Source: Paenibacillus pini JCM 16418 (lineage in GTDB: Bacteria > Bacillota > Bacilli > Paenibacillales > Paenibacillaceae). Taken from it: 64,000 bases of DNA. The DNA lies in the NCBI RefSeq assembly GCF_000576305.1, contig NZ_BAVZ01000007.1:186001-250000 (forward strand), given 5' to 3'. Of this stretch, positions 35,131-43,897 are shown in pieces; the stretch's first letter is position 1; the number at the start of each line of letters is the position of its first letter. Made by a program: the position numbers and the translations under genes. The notes beneath the pieces were generated by a model. The model did no database searches. It saw nothing but the letters and a program-made list of their open reading frames with translations, and was not told where the DNA came from.

Positions 35131-36222
35131 ATGAAAATTATGACCATTTTAGGTACACGTCCTGAAATTATACGACTGAGTCTTATCCTACCCAAGCTGG
35201 ACCAGTACGCAGAGCGGCATATTCTTGTGCACACCGGACAGAACTTTGCGGATAGGTTAAGCGGTATATTTTTCAGGGAGATGAATTTACGAAGTCCCGA
35301 TTATGTGCTACAAGATTCAGCAGCCTCATTGGGAGGGCAATTGTCTGCCATGTTCTCGCAGATGGAAAGGATTCTGGAACAGGAGAAGCCTGATACCATT
35401 CTGCTGCTTGGAGACACCAATAGCGCACTATGTGCCATACTAGCGGAGCGACTGGGATATCCCGTCGTGCATATGGAATCTGGCAACCGCTGCTTCGACT
35501 TGAATGTGCCTGAAGAGAAGAATCGGCGTGTTATTGATACGATCTCATCCATTAATATGCCGTACACGGAGCAGAGTAAGAAGCATCTGCTCGCGGAGGG
35601 TTTTCCTAGTCGTAGGATTGTGCTGACAGGTAACCCCATTTATGAAGTTATGAAGCATTATGAACCGCAAATTAACGAAAGTGATATTCTAGACCAGCTT
35701 CAACTTAAACCAAATGACTATTTTCTAGTGACTGCCCACCGTGCGGAGAATGTAGATCAGCCTGAGTCCCTAATGCAGATTATCAAGGGTTTGAATCAAA
35801 TCGCAGAAACACATGACCGCCGAATTATATGTAGCATTCATCCTCGGACGGCCTCGCGGATGAAGGGACAGACTGAACTGTCCTTGCATCCTCTAGTAGA
35901 ATGTCATGAACCCTTTGGATTCTTTGACTTTGTCATGCTTGAACGTAGCACCTGCTGCGCACTTACCGACAGTGGTACCGTTCAAGAAGAATGCTGCATT
36001 ATGCAGGTACCGACCGTGACGATGCGGCGGACAACAGAACGTCCTGAGACCGTGGACTGTGGAAGCAATATCGTATCGGGTGTGCAGGCAGATGCAATTG
36101 CTGGTGCAGCATCACTCATGCTGCACATGAAGCGTCAATGGCAGTGCCCGCAGGGTTATTTGGCGGAAGATGTATCGGATAAGGTTGTTAAATTTCTGCT
36201 TGGAGGGAAAGTTCATGTTTGA
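35131..36222 (+). CDS. UDP-N-acetylglucosamine 2-epimerase family protein (WecB/CapG/FnlC-like)
   Basis: This 363-residue protein is a non-hydrolysing UDP-HexNAc 2-epimerase: MTILGTRPEIIRLS at the start, VHTGQNFAD, HMESGNRCFDLNVPEEKNRR, TAHRAENVD and LTDSGTVQEECC. The E-G-N-R-C-F variant (HMESGNRCFD) and the two genes that follow match the CapG/FnlC/WbvD branch, which inverts C2 of a UDP-6-deoxy-L-HexNAc in the last step to UDP-L-FucNAc or UDP-L-QuiNAc. It overlaps the next gene by eight bases. It begins the nucleotide-sugar module of the cluster. Confidence 0.85.
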   Translation: MKIMTILGTRPEIIRLSLILPKLDQYAERHILVHTGQNFADRLSGIFFREMNLRSPDYVLQDSAASLGGQLSAMFSQMERILEQEKPDTILLLGDTNSALCAILAERLGYPVVHMESGNRCFDLNVPEEKNRRVIDTISSINMPYTEQSKKHLLAEGFPSRRIVLTGNPIYEVMKHYEPQINESDILDQLQLKPNDYFLVTAHRAENVDQPESLMQIIKGLNQIAETHDRRIICSIHPRTASRMKGQTELSLHPLVECHEPFGFFDFVMLERSTCCALTDSGTVQEECCIMQVPTVTMRRTTERPETVDCGSNIVSGVQADAIAGAASLMLHMKRQWQCPQGYLAEDVSDKVVKFLLGGKVHV

Positions 36223-37198
36223 GAATAAGCGTATATTGGTGACCGGAGGTACCGGTTCATGGGGTTATGAGTTGATTGCACAGTTGCTTCCACTACAACC
36301 TAAAGAGGTAATTGTCTATTCCAGAAATGAATCCACACAGGTAGCGATGAGTCGTGAGTTTGAGAATGAACGTCTTAGTTTCCGTATCGGAGATATTCGT
36401 GATAAAGAAGCACTGACAACAGCATGTCAGGATATTGATTATGTGTTTCATCTAGCGGCGCTAAAGCATGTTCCCGTGTGCGAAGATCAACCGTATGAAG
36501 CACTTAAGACTAACGTCATTGGAACTCAAAATGTTATTGAAGCTGCCATTGATAATAACGTCAAGAAAGTATTCTATATTTCGACCGATAAAGCAGCAAA
36601 TCCATCGAATTTTTACGGTATGACGAAGGCGATTGGTGAAAAATTGATCGTCTACGCAAATCTGCTACGCAGTGAAACGAGATTTGTTACGGTTCGTGGT
36701 GGTAATGTGCTAGGAACAAATGGAAGTGTAGTGCATGTATTCAAAGATCAAATCCGCAACAAAGGTCAGGTATCGATCACAGATGTAAGAATGACCCGTT
36801 TCTTCTTTACACTACGCGATGCAATTACTCTGCTATTCAAAGCTGCTGAAGAAAGTACAGGTGGCGAGATTTTCGTAATGACGATGCCGGCTTGTAATAT
36901 TGTTGATCTGGCTGAAGTTTTAATCGAGGCATCAGGTAGAGATGATGTAGAAATTGTAGAGACAGGAACACGTCCAGGTGAAAAAATCCACGAAATTCTC
37001 ATGAGTGACTTTGAGAGTATGACGACCGTAGTTTACGATGAAGAGTATCTGGTTATTCTTCCTACACTTAATATGCCAGAGCTTAAGGAACGATACAGAC
37101 ATTGCGAACCAGTCTCTTTCAGTAGCTTTAGCTCTAATTATGATTTAATGAGCAAAGAGGAGATACGGGATATCCTACAGCGTGGGGGATTCCTGTAA
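36215..37198 (+). CDS. UDP-N-acetylglucosamine 4,6-dehydratase / 5-epimerase (CapE/FnlA-like)
   Basis: This 327-residue extended SDR has ILVTGGTGSWGYELI (NAD binding), FHLAALKHVPVCEDQP and the catalytic ISTDKAANPSNFYGMTK region. In place of the usual Tyr-x-x-x-Lys it keeps F-YGMTK, as in the CapE/FnlA group. FnlA-type enzymes dehydrate UDP-GlcNAc at C4/C6 and epimerise C5 to give a 4-keto-6-deoxy-L sugar. The frame is open from 36170, but GGAGGGAAAGTTC precedes ATG 36215, which is the family's normal start. The C-terminal 50 residues (SFSSNYDLMSKEEI) also match that group. Confidence 0.87.
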   Translation: MFENKRILVTGGTGSWGYELIAQLLPLQPKEVIVYSRNESTQVAMSREFENERLSFRIGDIRDKEALTTACQDIDYVFHLAALKHVPVCEDQPYEALKTNVIGTQNVIEAAIDNNVKKVFYISTDKAANPSNFYGMTKAIGEKLIVYANLLRSETRFVTVRGGNVLGTNGSVVHVFKDQIRNKGQVSITDVRMTRFFFTLRDAITLLFKAAEESTGGEIFVMTMPACNIVDLAEVLIEASGRDDVEIVETGTRPGEKIHEILMSDFESMTTVVYDEEYLVILPTLNMPELKERYRHCEPVSFSSFSSNYDLMSKEEIRDILQRGGFL

Positions 37199-38040
37199 TG
37201 AAGCTGCTTATACTTGGAGCAGGCGGAATGGCGGGCCATATGTTAGTGGATTATTTCAAAAGACAGGGCAAGCACCATGTGTTCTATACGTCCAGAGACC
37301 TCCGAAATTCGGAGGGTCTGGTACTGGACGTTGCAGATATGGCAAAGGTCGATCAGGTTATGGAGATCGTTAGACCAGATATCGTTATTAACGCGATTGG
37401 CGTGCTTAATCATTTCGCCGAGAAGGATAAAATGAATGCATATCAAATTAATGGCATACTTCCGCACCAGTTACGGCGAGCGGCGGATGCGATCGGTTCG
37501 AGATTGATTCATATTAGCACGGATTGCGTATTCGAAGGCACGCGTGGAATGTATTGTGAGGACGATACACCAGATGGCATCAGCACCTATGCGATAACAA
37601 AAGAACTGGGAGAGGTTCGTGCGAATGGACATTTAACCATTCGAACTTCAATTATCGGTCCAGAAATACGTCATGGCGGCATTGGACTCATGCATTGGTT
37701 TATGCATCAACATGGTACGGTGAACGGTTATCGTAATGTATTTTGGAATGGAGTAACGACGCTGGAATTGGCTAAAGCGATTGATGCAGTCATGCAGAAA
37801 TCTCTGTCAGGTCTCATCCATCTGGCACATCCTGTACCGATCAGTAAATATGAGCTGCTCTTGTTATTCCAAGAAATATGGAATGTGAAGGACGTTACAG
37901 TGGTTCCGAGAGAAGTCCCTATTCAGGATAGAACGCTGTCCTCCATCCGAAGTGATTGGAGCTATGAGGTTCCTCATTACCGTGACATGCTGAAGGAGTT
38001 GGAGAGATGGATGCGAGAGATGCCCTCCGAAAGCATGTAA
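37198..38040 (+). CDS. RmlD-like 4-keto-6-deoxy-sugar reductase (FnlB/WbvR-like)
   Basis: This 280-residue RmlD-type SDR has LILGAGGMAGHMLVDYF (NAD(P)H binding), VINAIGVLNHFAEKD, HISTDCVFEG and YAITKELGE (Tyr-x-x-x-Lys). It would reduce the C4 ketone made by the preceding enzyme. It lacks the C-terminal cupin domain of CapF/WbjC-type enzymes (about 370 residues), which argues for the WbvR type leading to UDP-L-RhaNAc and then UDP-L-QuiNAc; L-FucNAc is the alternative. The start overlaps the previous stop (TAATG), a sign of tight coupling. Confidence 0.82.
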   Translation: MKLLILGAGGMAGHMLVDYFKRQGKHHVFYTSRDLRNSEGLVLDVADMAKVDQVMEIVRPDIVINAIGVLNHFAEKDKMNAYQINGILPHQLRRAADAIGSRLIHISTDCVFEGTRGMYCEDDTPDGISTYAITKELGEVRANGHLTIRTSIIGPEIRHGGIGLMHWFMHQHGTVNGYRNVFWNGVTTLELAKAIDAVMQKSLSGLIHLAHPVPISKYELLLLFQEIWNVKDVTVVPREVPIQDRTLSSIRSDWSYEVPHYRDMLKELERWMREMPSESM

Positions 38041-38951
38041 TCCTTGTCACGGGTGCATCAGGTTTTACAGGTTTTCATGCGTGTAAGTATTTTGCAGCGC
38101 AGGGTATGGGCGTTGCTGCACTTGTACGCGATGGTAGTATAATGGAGCCGATCGAAGGCGTCCACTATTATCCCTGTGATCTGCTTAATAAAGAACGTCT
38201 TCAAGAGCTGGTTAGGGAAATTGCTCCAGATGAAGTGCTTCATCTCGGAGGTAAAAACTCGGTGCCTGAATCTTGGTCTAATCCACTATTATATATGGAG
38301 ACGAATATATTCCCCACGCTTTATTTACTGAATGCACTTCGTTCATTCCCCTCCACCAAAATACTAGTCGTCGGCTCTCTAACTGCATTCGAACTAACGC
38401 CTCCCTTCGAAGCACCCCATCCGTATAGTCTTAGTAAAAGCTTACAGAAAGCGGCTGCGCTCTCTTGGGAGAAATTATATGGTCAGCATGTGATGCTTGC
38501 TGAACCCTCCAATTTGATCGGTCCCGGGCCATCTACTGGTTTCTGTTCCTTACTTGGAAGACATATCGTTGCCACGGAGCGGAATCAGCAGACCAATACA
38601 TTTCAAATTTCCTCTCGTTATACACGCCGTAATTTTCTAGATGTTCGTGATGCGGTTAGGGCATATGGCATGATTCTCACACAAGGAAAGTCAGGAGAGA
38701 TGTATATGGTTCGTTCGGCAGTTGAGCGAACCTTGGGCGATGTGAGTGAGCTGATGATTGGATTATCAAAGGCCAAAGTTCCGGTGACTTGGGAAGAGGT
38801 GGGAGAAACAAACCTATCCAGTCAACGTACAATAGAAAGTCCCATAACGATCGGTGAATTGGAGAAGCTAGGATGGCAAGCTTCGATCTCCATTCTGTCA
38901 TCTCTACTGGACGTGCTTGATTATTATCGAAAGGAAGGAGATTCCGTATGA
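38007..38951 (+). CDS. NAD-dependent epimerase/dehydratase (extended SDR)
   Basis: This 314-residue extended SDR has ILVTGASGFTGFHACKYF (dinucleotide binding), LHLGGKNSVPESW and HPYSLSKSLQ (Tyr-x-x-x-Lys), preceded by VVGSLTAFE. The pattern is that of GDP-mannose 4,6-dehydratase/GDP-6-deoxy-hexulose reductase (Rmd) or related enzymes. The product sugar cannot be stated. It overlaps the upstream gene by 34 bases with its own GGAG site, and its stop overlaps the next start (ATGA), so it belongs to the same message. Confidence 0.8.
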   Translation: MDARDALRKHVILVTGASGFTGFHACKYFAAQGMGVAALVRDGSIMEPIEGVHYYPCDLLNKERLQELVREIAPDEVLHLGGKNSVPESWSNPLLYMETNIFPTLYLLNALRSFPSTKILVVGSLTAFELTPPFEAPHPYSLSKSLQKAAALSWEKLYGQHVMLAEPSNLIGPGPSTGFCSLLGRHIVATERNQQTNTFQISSRYTRRNFLDVRDAVRAYGMILTQGKSGEMYMVRSAVERTLGDVSELMIGLSKAKVPVTWEEVGETNLSSQRTIESPITIGELEKLGWQASISILSSLLDVLDYYRKEGDSV

Positions 38952-39676
38952 AACCGCTGGTTACGATTGTCATTCCTTTTTATAATGATCCATATATTGA
39001 TCAGGCACTTCAGAGCGCTTTGTCACAATCATATGCTCCTATTGAAATTATTGTAGTTGATGATGGTTCTACCATGCATACGGAACGAATACAACCCTAT
39101 CTGCCCCATATTCATTATTTGGGCAAAGCCAATGGAGGCACGGCTAGCGCACTAAATCATGGTATCCGGTTCGCAGCAGGAGAATATATCGCTTGGCTTA
39201 GCTCAGACGATGTGTTCTATCCAGATAAAATCCACAACCAAATCTATTATATGCTAGAACATTATGCATGGATTTCTCATACGAATTTCAACTATCTCAA
39301 TAATCAAAGCCAGATCACCCATCATCGTGCGGGGTATATTTGCACGAATGATATTCTCGATTTTTATCGCAGTTTTTTAGAAGGTAATCCAGTGAATGGT
39401 TGCACGGTTATGATGAAAAAAGATTTATTTTACCGTGTGGGGATGTTTAATGAACAGTTGACATATACGCATGATCTAGATTTATGGAGACGTGTGATCC
39501 AAGCGGGAATTTCCTTTCCATATCTGGATGAAGCGCTCGTTGGTTATCGCTGGCATGATGGCATGGGAACGATGAAGCATAGATCCGTTATTCTGGAGGA
39601 AATTGCAATAACACAACGAAATGTGATTCATAGCCTGTCTCCAATTGTTGCTGCGATGGAACGGCAGCGGAGCTAA
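38948..39676 (+). CDS. Glycosyltransferase family 2
   Basis: This 242-residue GT-A enzyme has VTIVIPFYNDPYIDQALQS, IIVVDDGSTMHT, ANGGTASALNHGIRFA and LSSDDVFYPDKI, where the SDD is the metal-binding motif, then NGCTVMMKKDLF and a C-terminal THDLDLWRRVIQAG. The order is that of bacterial polysaccharide GT2 enzymes. It starts within the stop of the upstream SDR (ATGA). A terminator-like hairpin follows, so this gene ends the nucleotide-sugar operon. The substrate is unknown. Confidence 0.87.
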   Translation: MKPLVTIVIPFYNDPYIDQALQSALSQSYAPIEIIVVDDGSTMHTERIQPYLPHIHYLGKANGGTASALNHGIRFAAGEYIAWLSSDDVFYPDKIHNQIYYMLEHYAWISHTNFNYLNNQSQITHHRAGYICTNDILDFYRSFLEGNPVNGCTVMMKKDLFYRVGMFNEQLTYTHDLDLWRRVIQAGISFPYLDEALVGYRWHDGMGTMKHRSVILEEIAITQRNVIHSLSPIVAAMERQRS

Positions 39677-39721
39677 CTTTAGATTGGAGTATTAGCGCTA
39701 TGGAGAAGAGCTCATGAAGAT

Positions 39722-39747
39722 ACCGGGACAACCGTGCCGGTGTTTTT
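39722..39747 (+). terminator. Terminator after the nucleotide-sugar operon
   Basis: ACCGG pairs with CCGGT around a ten-base loop and is followed by GTTTTT. Modest stem. Confidence 0.5.
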
Positions 39748-39933
39748 GTGTTGACTCGTTATATTCAGGGTAGACAAGTGGATACCATGAATATTTTCAG
39801 TCAAACAGGGTTCTTAGATGTGTCCAAATGCGCGCCGATTCAATATAATATCCTATCTGAATATTGCCGCGACCTTATGTCAAATGACCGCAGCACTCAG
39901 CGCGCAGATGAGATTGCGTGGAAAGGAGAAGGC

Positions 39934-41157
39934 ATGAGAATATTACTCGCTACCTTTTGGCTTATTCCCCATGTTGGTGGAGTGTGGAAATTCATGGAAC
40001 AAATTCAGCATAGGCTGGAGTCGATGGGACATGAGGTTGATCTGCTAGGAAACAGCCCCGATTATAAAAAATTTCATATTTACAATCGGAACCGGGAATT
40101 ATCCAAAGAGTTCATTCGTCCGTTCCTCTCAGCAAAGCTGAGTAAAGAGTACTCACCTTTGCTGCATCGCGATTATAATATTAGTTTTTATGAAGAAGAT
40201 CGATACTGTATGGAACTAGCGGCAGCTTACTTCGGTTTGGACCAATATGATGTTATTCATACGCAAGATATTTTCTCTGCACGAGCGTTAGGTAGAGCGA
40301 AGCCTGCACATGTACCCTTGGTGGCCCATCTTCACGGATCCGTGGCTACGGAGATGAAGAACCATTTTCGGATGAATCCAGATATGGGCGTTGACGAACA
40401 TTCAATTGCTTGGAAATATTATGATTCGATTGAGTATTATGGGGCATCTTCGGGGAACACAATCATTACAGCTAATGAGTGGCAAAGAAGTGAACTCGTT
40501 GAATATTTTGGAATTCCTGACCCAAATATTCATGTGTTTCAGTATGGCTTAGATACGGAGAGCTTTTGGAAAAGAGCAAATATGGGGACATCCATTGAGC
40601 GTCCAGCGAATAAAAAGGTTATCATTTTCCCAGCTAGACTTGCCTTTGTTAAAGGCGTTAACGTGCTCATCTCTGCACTGGCACTGCTCAAGCCTGTTCG
40701 TCAGGACTGGGTTTGCTGGATTGTAGGCAATGGAGAGATGAGAAAAGAATTAGAGCTCCAAGTCGCAGGTCTTGCCCTTGAGGATGATGTGCTATTTCTT
40801 GGCGAACGAGATGATGTACCCGCCTTGTTAACACGTTCGGATATCTTCGTTCACTCATGTATACAGGACAATCAGCCTTTCTCGGTTATGGAGGCACAGA
40901 TTGCTGGCCTTCCCGTATGCGTGTCTTCCGCAGGCGGACTGCCAGAAATGGTTAAGCAGGGTGTCACGGGTTTCGTAACGCCTGTTAATGATCCTATAGC
41001 GCTATTTAAACAGCTTCATCTCTTGCTTGAAGATGATGAATATCGTATAGAAATTGGTAAGAATGCAGCAGCTTGGGGAAGTACACATTGGTCGCTCGAT
41101 GTGATGATTGAGCGTCTTCTTTCCGTCTATCATTCTGTGATTACTGAGGGGAGGTAG
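39934..41157 (+). CDS. Glycosyltransferase family 4
   Basis: This 407-residue GT-B enzyme begins MRILLATFWLIPHVGGVWKF, the usual first strand and Gly-rich loop. It continues with HLHGSVATEMKNHF, FPARLAFVKGVNVLISAL and CIQDNQPFSVMEAQIAGLPVCVSSAGG, the retaining-GT4 E-x7-E type motif with QPFSVMEAQ. The reading frame is open upstream to 39748, with another ATG at 39787, but AAGGAG six bases before ATG 39934 and the family's start both favour 39934. The 260 bp upstream holds a terminator and no clear promoter. Confidence 0.86.
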   Translation: MRILLATFWLIPHVGGVWKFMEQIQHRLESMGHEVDLLGNSPDYKKFHIYNRNRELSKEFIRPFLSAKLSKEYSPLLHRDYNISFYEEDRYCMELAAAYFGLDQYDVIHTQDIFSARALGRAKPAHVPLVAHLHGSVATEMKNHFRMNPDMGVDEHSIAWKYYDSIEYYGASSGNTIITANEWQRSELVEYFGIPDPNIHVFQYGLDTESFWKRANMGTSIERPANKKVIIFPARLAFVKGVNVLISALALLKPVRQDWVCWIVGNGEMRKELELQVAGLALEDDVLFLGERDDVPALLTRSDIFVHSCIQDNQPFSVMEAQIAGLPVCVSSAGGLPEMVKQGVTGFVTPVNDPIALFKQLHLLLEDDEYRIEIGKNAAAWGSTHWSLDVMIERLLSVYHSVITEGR

Positions 41158-41160
41158 CAC

Positions 41161-41349
41161 ATGGCGAATGAAGAGTTCAGGGTTATAGGCGATTTATACA
41201 ATCGGATTTTCGTCACACCTTCTTCTCACATCGATCTGCTTGTACATTACAATACATGGAACCAGATATTTGCAAATTTGCCCAAAACCTATAAGTTACC
41301 CGATATGCCTGTCTTGCTTATGGATCAGCCCACGCGAGGTTCCAAATGA
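41161..41349 (+). CDS. Hypothetical 62-residue protein
   Basis: This short protein (begins MANEEFRVIGDLYNRIF, ends MDQPTRGSK) has an excellent ribosome binding site, GGGGAGGTAG, and begins four bases after the GT4 stop, so it is very likely translated. It has no signal peptide, no membrane segment and no motif I recognise. A strong terminator follows 60 bp downstream, making it the last gene of its operon. Confidence 0.6.
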   Translation: MANEEFRVIGDLYNRIFVTPSSHIDLLVHYNTWNQIFANLPKTYKLPDMPVLLMDQPTRGSK

Positions 41350-41410
41350 AATGAATAATAGGCTCTTGGCCACTGAAAAAGTTTGTGATTTAAAGCTGAA
41401 TGTAACAGAT

Positions 41411-41451
41411 AAAGGCGACATTCCATTCTATTTGAATGAAATGTCGCCTTT
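41411..41451. terminator. Bidirectional terminator
   Basis: AAAGGCGACATT pairs with AATGTCGCCTTT, continuing with partial pairing to the loop. It is A-rich on the left and T-rich on the right, and lies between the convergent 62-residue gene and the DUF1796 gene. The remaining bases up to 41636 hold no gene. Confidence 0.82.
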
Positions 41452-41636
41452 GTTGATATTCGAATTAGTGAAGGAAACTTAATTGTTCTGAAGAAGCGTA
41501 ATCGCGGGACTATGCTCTCTGATTTCAATTGCTAAAAGCGGCATATTCATTGAGAAATCAGAGGGCAACAGCAATCGGATGACAATCCGTTATCGTAGCG
41601 GCTGTCCACATGAATGTGGGTAGAATCTTTATTTAA

Positions 41637-42269
41637 TTAAATACTCTCATCTAAATGAACACCAGCTAGCATTTGTGTCCATAAATGATTATTGCCTTCC
41701 CAGATCTCCGTATCGGGAAGCACAACAGAGCATACTCGCTCCAGCGGACAATCCTGTTCGATTAGTCCTTCGACGGGCCCATGATTTACAAGCAGAATGT
41801 TGAACTCATGAACAACTAAGTTTGAGAGTACCTCTTGCAGCTCAGCGGCTTGTTCGAAGGTTCCTCTTGTACGAATAAACAGAATATGCTTACTGGTCGC
41901 TGCCTTATGAAGAAAACGCTCAATACGGCGATCGTATTTGGCTTTAATTTCAGGATACGCTTCCAGTTGAGTAGGGGAATTATTGTGTGTATAAAAATCG
42001 TGATTGGACATAATTTGATACTCTCTCTCCAGTACGAGATAAATATTATTATTGATGATTTCCTGTACTTGGAGATGTCCATAGCTCATAAAACCCGAAA
42101 AACGGTTGTGGATAAGACGACTTACATCTGGCAAGTTGTAAGATCCCATCCAATCGATAGGACCCGCAAATGGCCGAAGGTCATTCTTCTCAAGCTGGAT
42201 CGCGGCAAGACATAAGTCTCCAAGACTGTAAATGGTTGAATAATTCCCTTTCAGATCAGCTAAGTGCAT
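41637..42269 (-). CDS. DUF1796-family putative cysteine peptidase
   Basis: This 210-residue protein matches the DUF1796 (papain-like cysteine peptidase) family. The opening YSLGDLCLAAIQLEKNDLRPFAGPIDWM holds the family's Cys (in LGDLC) and the RPFAGPIDW block. Further on are HDFYTHNN and FLHKAATSKHILFIRTRG. Members often sit inside glycan and spore-surface loci, sometimes fused to glycosyltransferases, so a role in handling glycosylated surface components is plausible; peptidase activity is only predicted. ATG 42269 has GAAAGGAAGG upstream. It is divergent from the small beta-protein gene at 42460. Confidence 0.8.
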   Translation of the reverse strand: MHLADLKGNYSTIYSLGDLCLAAIQLEKNDLRPFAGPIDWMGSYNLPDVSRLIHNRFSGFMSYGHLQVQEIINNNIYLVLEREYQIMSNHDFYTHNNSPTQLEAYPEIKAKYDRRIERFLHKAATSKHILFIRTRGTFEQAAELQEVLSNLVVHEFNILLVNHGPVEGLIEQDCPLERVCSVVLPDTEIWEGNNHLWTQMLAGVHLDESI

Positions 42270-42420
42270 CTTCTATCCTTCCTTTCTTGGCAATGTAGCT
42301 CCCGCTATATTCTATTAAATGCATATACTGAGCAGCTTGATTGGATGGATGTTCTTATGAACCAGCACAATTACTTTTGCAGTAGCAATACATATGCCCT
42401 TTCCACTTACTCGGTAATTT

Positions 42421-42429
42421 CATACGATG
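42421..42429 (+). promoter_or_regulatory. Sporulation-type -10 element for the 111-residue gene
   Basis: CATACGATG resembles the sigma-K -10 (one mismatch), 31 bp before the ATG. No AC pair is at 16-17 bp, so only tentative. Confidence 0.3.
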
Positions 42430-42459
42430 AGTTAAAGACTTTCGCCAGGAGGAAGCTTC

Positions 42460-42795
42460 ATGTCCATATTAAGTTTACACTCGGCTCCCCATACCAATGT
42501 TGATTCTCGCTACGTACAGGCTTTGGATTTAGAGGTCGTCAACAGCGGAAATGATTCCTATGAAATGCTTATTGGTATGTATGGAGAACGGGGTTTGTAT
42601 GATACACATCTGATCAGTTTGGATCCTGGAGTAAAGGTGTCGATTTCAGATATTCAAACTGCGTATATGCCTTTTCAGTTAGTGTTGGTTACAAATACTA
42701 ATCATGCTGAACATACCGAAGTGATGGTGAGACTCAAGCATAACGGAACGCTGCTTGCTGTATATACGCGTCGAGATATGACTGAATCTGTTTAG
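42460..42795 (+). CDS. Hypothetical 111-residue beta-rich protein
   Basis: This protein shows alternating hydrophobic strands (ALDLEVVNSGNDSYEMLIGMY, given as about residues 21-41, and FQLVLVTNTNHAEHTEVMV further on), like a small immunoglobulin- or carbohydrate-binding-type beta-sandwich. It has no signal peptide and no catalytic motif. CAGGAGGAAGC precedes ATG. It is followed after 23 bp by a glycosyltransferase and then by a second beta-rich protein (43898), so the three form one operon. Function unknown; a spore-surface structural role is a guess. Confidence 0.62.
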   Translation: MSILSLHSAPHTNVDSRYVQALDLEVVNSGNDSYEMLIGMYGERGLYDTHLISLDPGVKVSISDIQTAYMPFQLVLVTNTNHAEHTEVMVRLKHNGTLLAVYTRRDMTESV

Positions 42796-42818
42796 TATTC
42801 AAAAGGAGGGATGAGAGG

Positions 42819-43880
42819 TTGAAGGTTCTGTTTGTTTTTTTTGTGCCAAGTGGTGGTGTAGAAACATTGAATCGTCAGCGATGTGAGGCGTTACGCAACT
42901 ATGGAATACATGCGTCCTGTCTATATTATAGCTGGGGATCAGGCTTGCAGAATGCAGCTGATTTCCCCATATATATTACGAATGAAGATGATGAAATCAA
43001 GAAAATTTTGGACGAAGGCCAATATAATGTTGTTGTAGTTATAACGGATCATCATACTTTTCCACGTTTTCGAAATTTGGGTTATAACGGAAAATTTATT
43101 TTGGAAATTCAGGGCTTCGGGTCAAGGGAGATGGCACAGTCGCAGCTTACTGAAGCGTTACCTTTTGTGAATCAATACGCCTCGGGATTACTTCATCCCC
43201 CTACCCCTTATATTGAAGAGATATTCCAAACCATATATCCGCATGTCCCTCGGTTTTATTTTCCGAATTGCTTTAATTCAGAAACATTTAAGTATCAAGA
43301 ACAACCTAAACCGGATCACCCGATCATTGCTTGGTTAGGCCGAATGGAAGACAACAAGAATTGGCGAGAATTTCTGAATATTGGGTATCAGCTCTCCTAC
43401 TACATTCCTAATTTAGAAATGTGGATGTTCGAAGATAAGAACTTGTCCATTCCTTCGGAGCGAGAGAAGTTTATGCAGGTTATAAGTCAACTGCGGTTAG
43501 AAGACAACTTGGTGCTACACTCAAATGTACCTAACGTGCAGATGCAATATTATTACTCTTCCATTGGGGATTCGGGTGGATTGATGTGTTCGACTTCTAA
43601 AGTCGAAGGAGGACCGCTGTCTGTGCTTGAAGCGATGAGCTGTAGATGCCCTGTATTGGCAACCCATTCAGATGGAGTGGCGGTGTCCATCCGTCACAAT
43701 GATACGGGGAAGAATTATAATCTAGGTGATGTACCGGGGGCGGTTACGGAAGCATTGGAGCTTATGCAGGATACAGTACTGCGGGAACGTATCCGTGATA
43801 ACGCCCAAGCGTTACTGCTGACAGAGTTTAATACAGATGTATACTGCCGAAATTTTATTCATATGTTGTACAACATTTAA
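42819..43880 (+). CDS. Glycosyltransferase, GT4/GT1-like
   Basis: This 353-residue GT-B protein has VLFVFFVPSGGVETLNRQR (acceptor-side loop), IIAWLGRMEDNKNWREFL opening the second domain, and STSKVEGGPLSVLEAMSCRCPVLATHSDGV, which carries the E-GG-x4-E donor-binding motif (residues about 262-291). It is a paralog of the minus-strand gene at 46041 throughout, including the GGVETLNR opening. TTG start, with AAAGGAGGG eight bases upstream. It sits between two small beta-rich proteins. Confidence 0.82.
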   Translation: MKVLFVFFVPSGGVETLNRQRCEALRNYGIHASCLYYSWGSGLQNAADFPIYITNEDDEIKKILDEGQYNVVVVITDHHTFPRFRNLGYNGKFILEIQGFGSREMAQSQLTEALPFVNQYASGLLHPPTPYIEEIFQTIYPHVPRFYFPNCFNSETFKYQEQPKPDHPIIAWLGRMEDNKNWREFLNIGYQLSYYIPNLEMWMFEDKNLSIPSEREKFMQVISQLRLEDNLVLHSNVPNVQMQYYYSSIGDSGGLMCSTSKVEGGPLSVLEAMSCRCPVLATHSDGVAVSIRHNDTGKNYNLGDVPGAVTEALELMQDTVLRERIRDNAQALLLTEFNTDVYCRNFIHMLYNI

Positions 43881-43897
43881 TTTTTGGGGGAGGTCTT

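Noticed and set aside
36170..36214. Fifteen-residue extension of the CapE/FnlA-like protein
   Set aside because: It overlaps the upstream epimerase gene and lies before the good ribosome binding site at the family's normal start.
23524..39676. Capsule or O-antigen locus
   Set aside because: No flippase, polymerase, chain-length regulator, ABC exporter or priming transferase was seen, while CgeB, sigma-K-like promoters and YheC/D point to the spore surface.
39748..39933. 62-residue N-terminal extension of the GT4 enzyme
   Set aside because: AAGGAG and the family's first strand both point to ATG 39934; the extension has no recognisable sequence or binding site.
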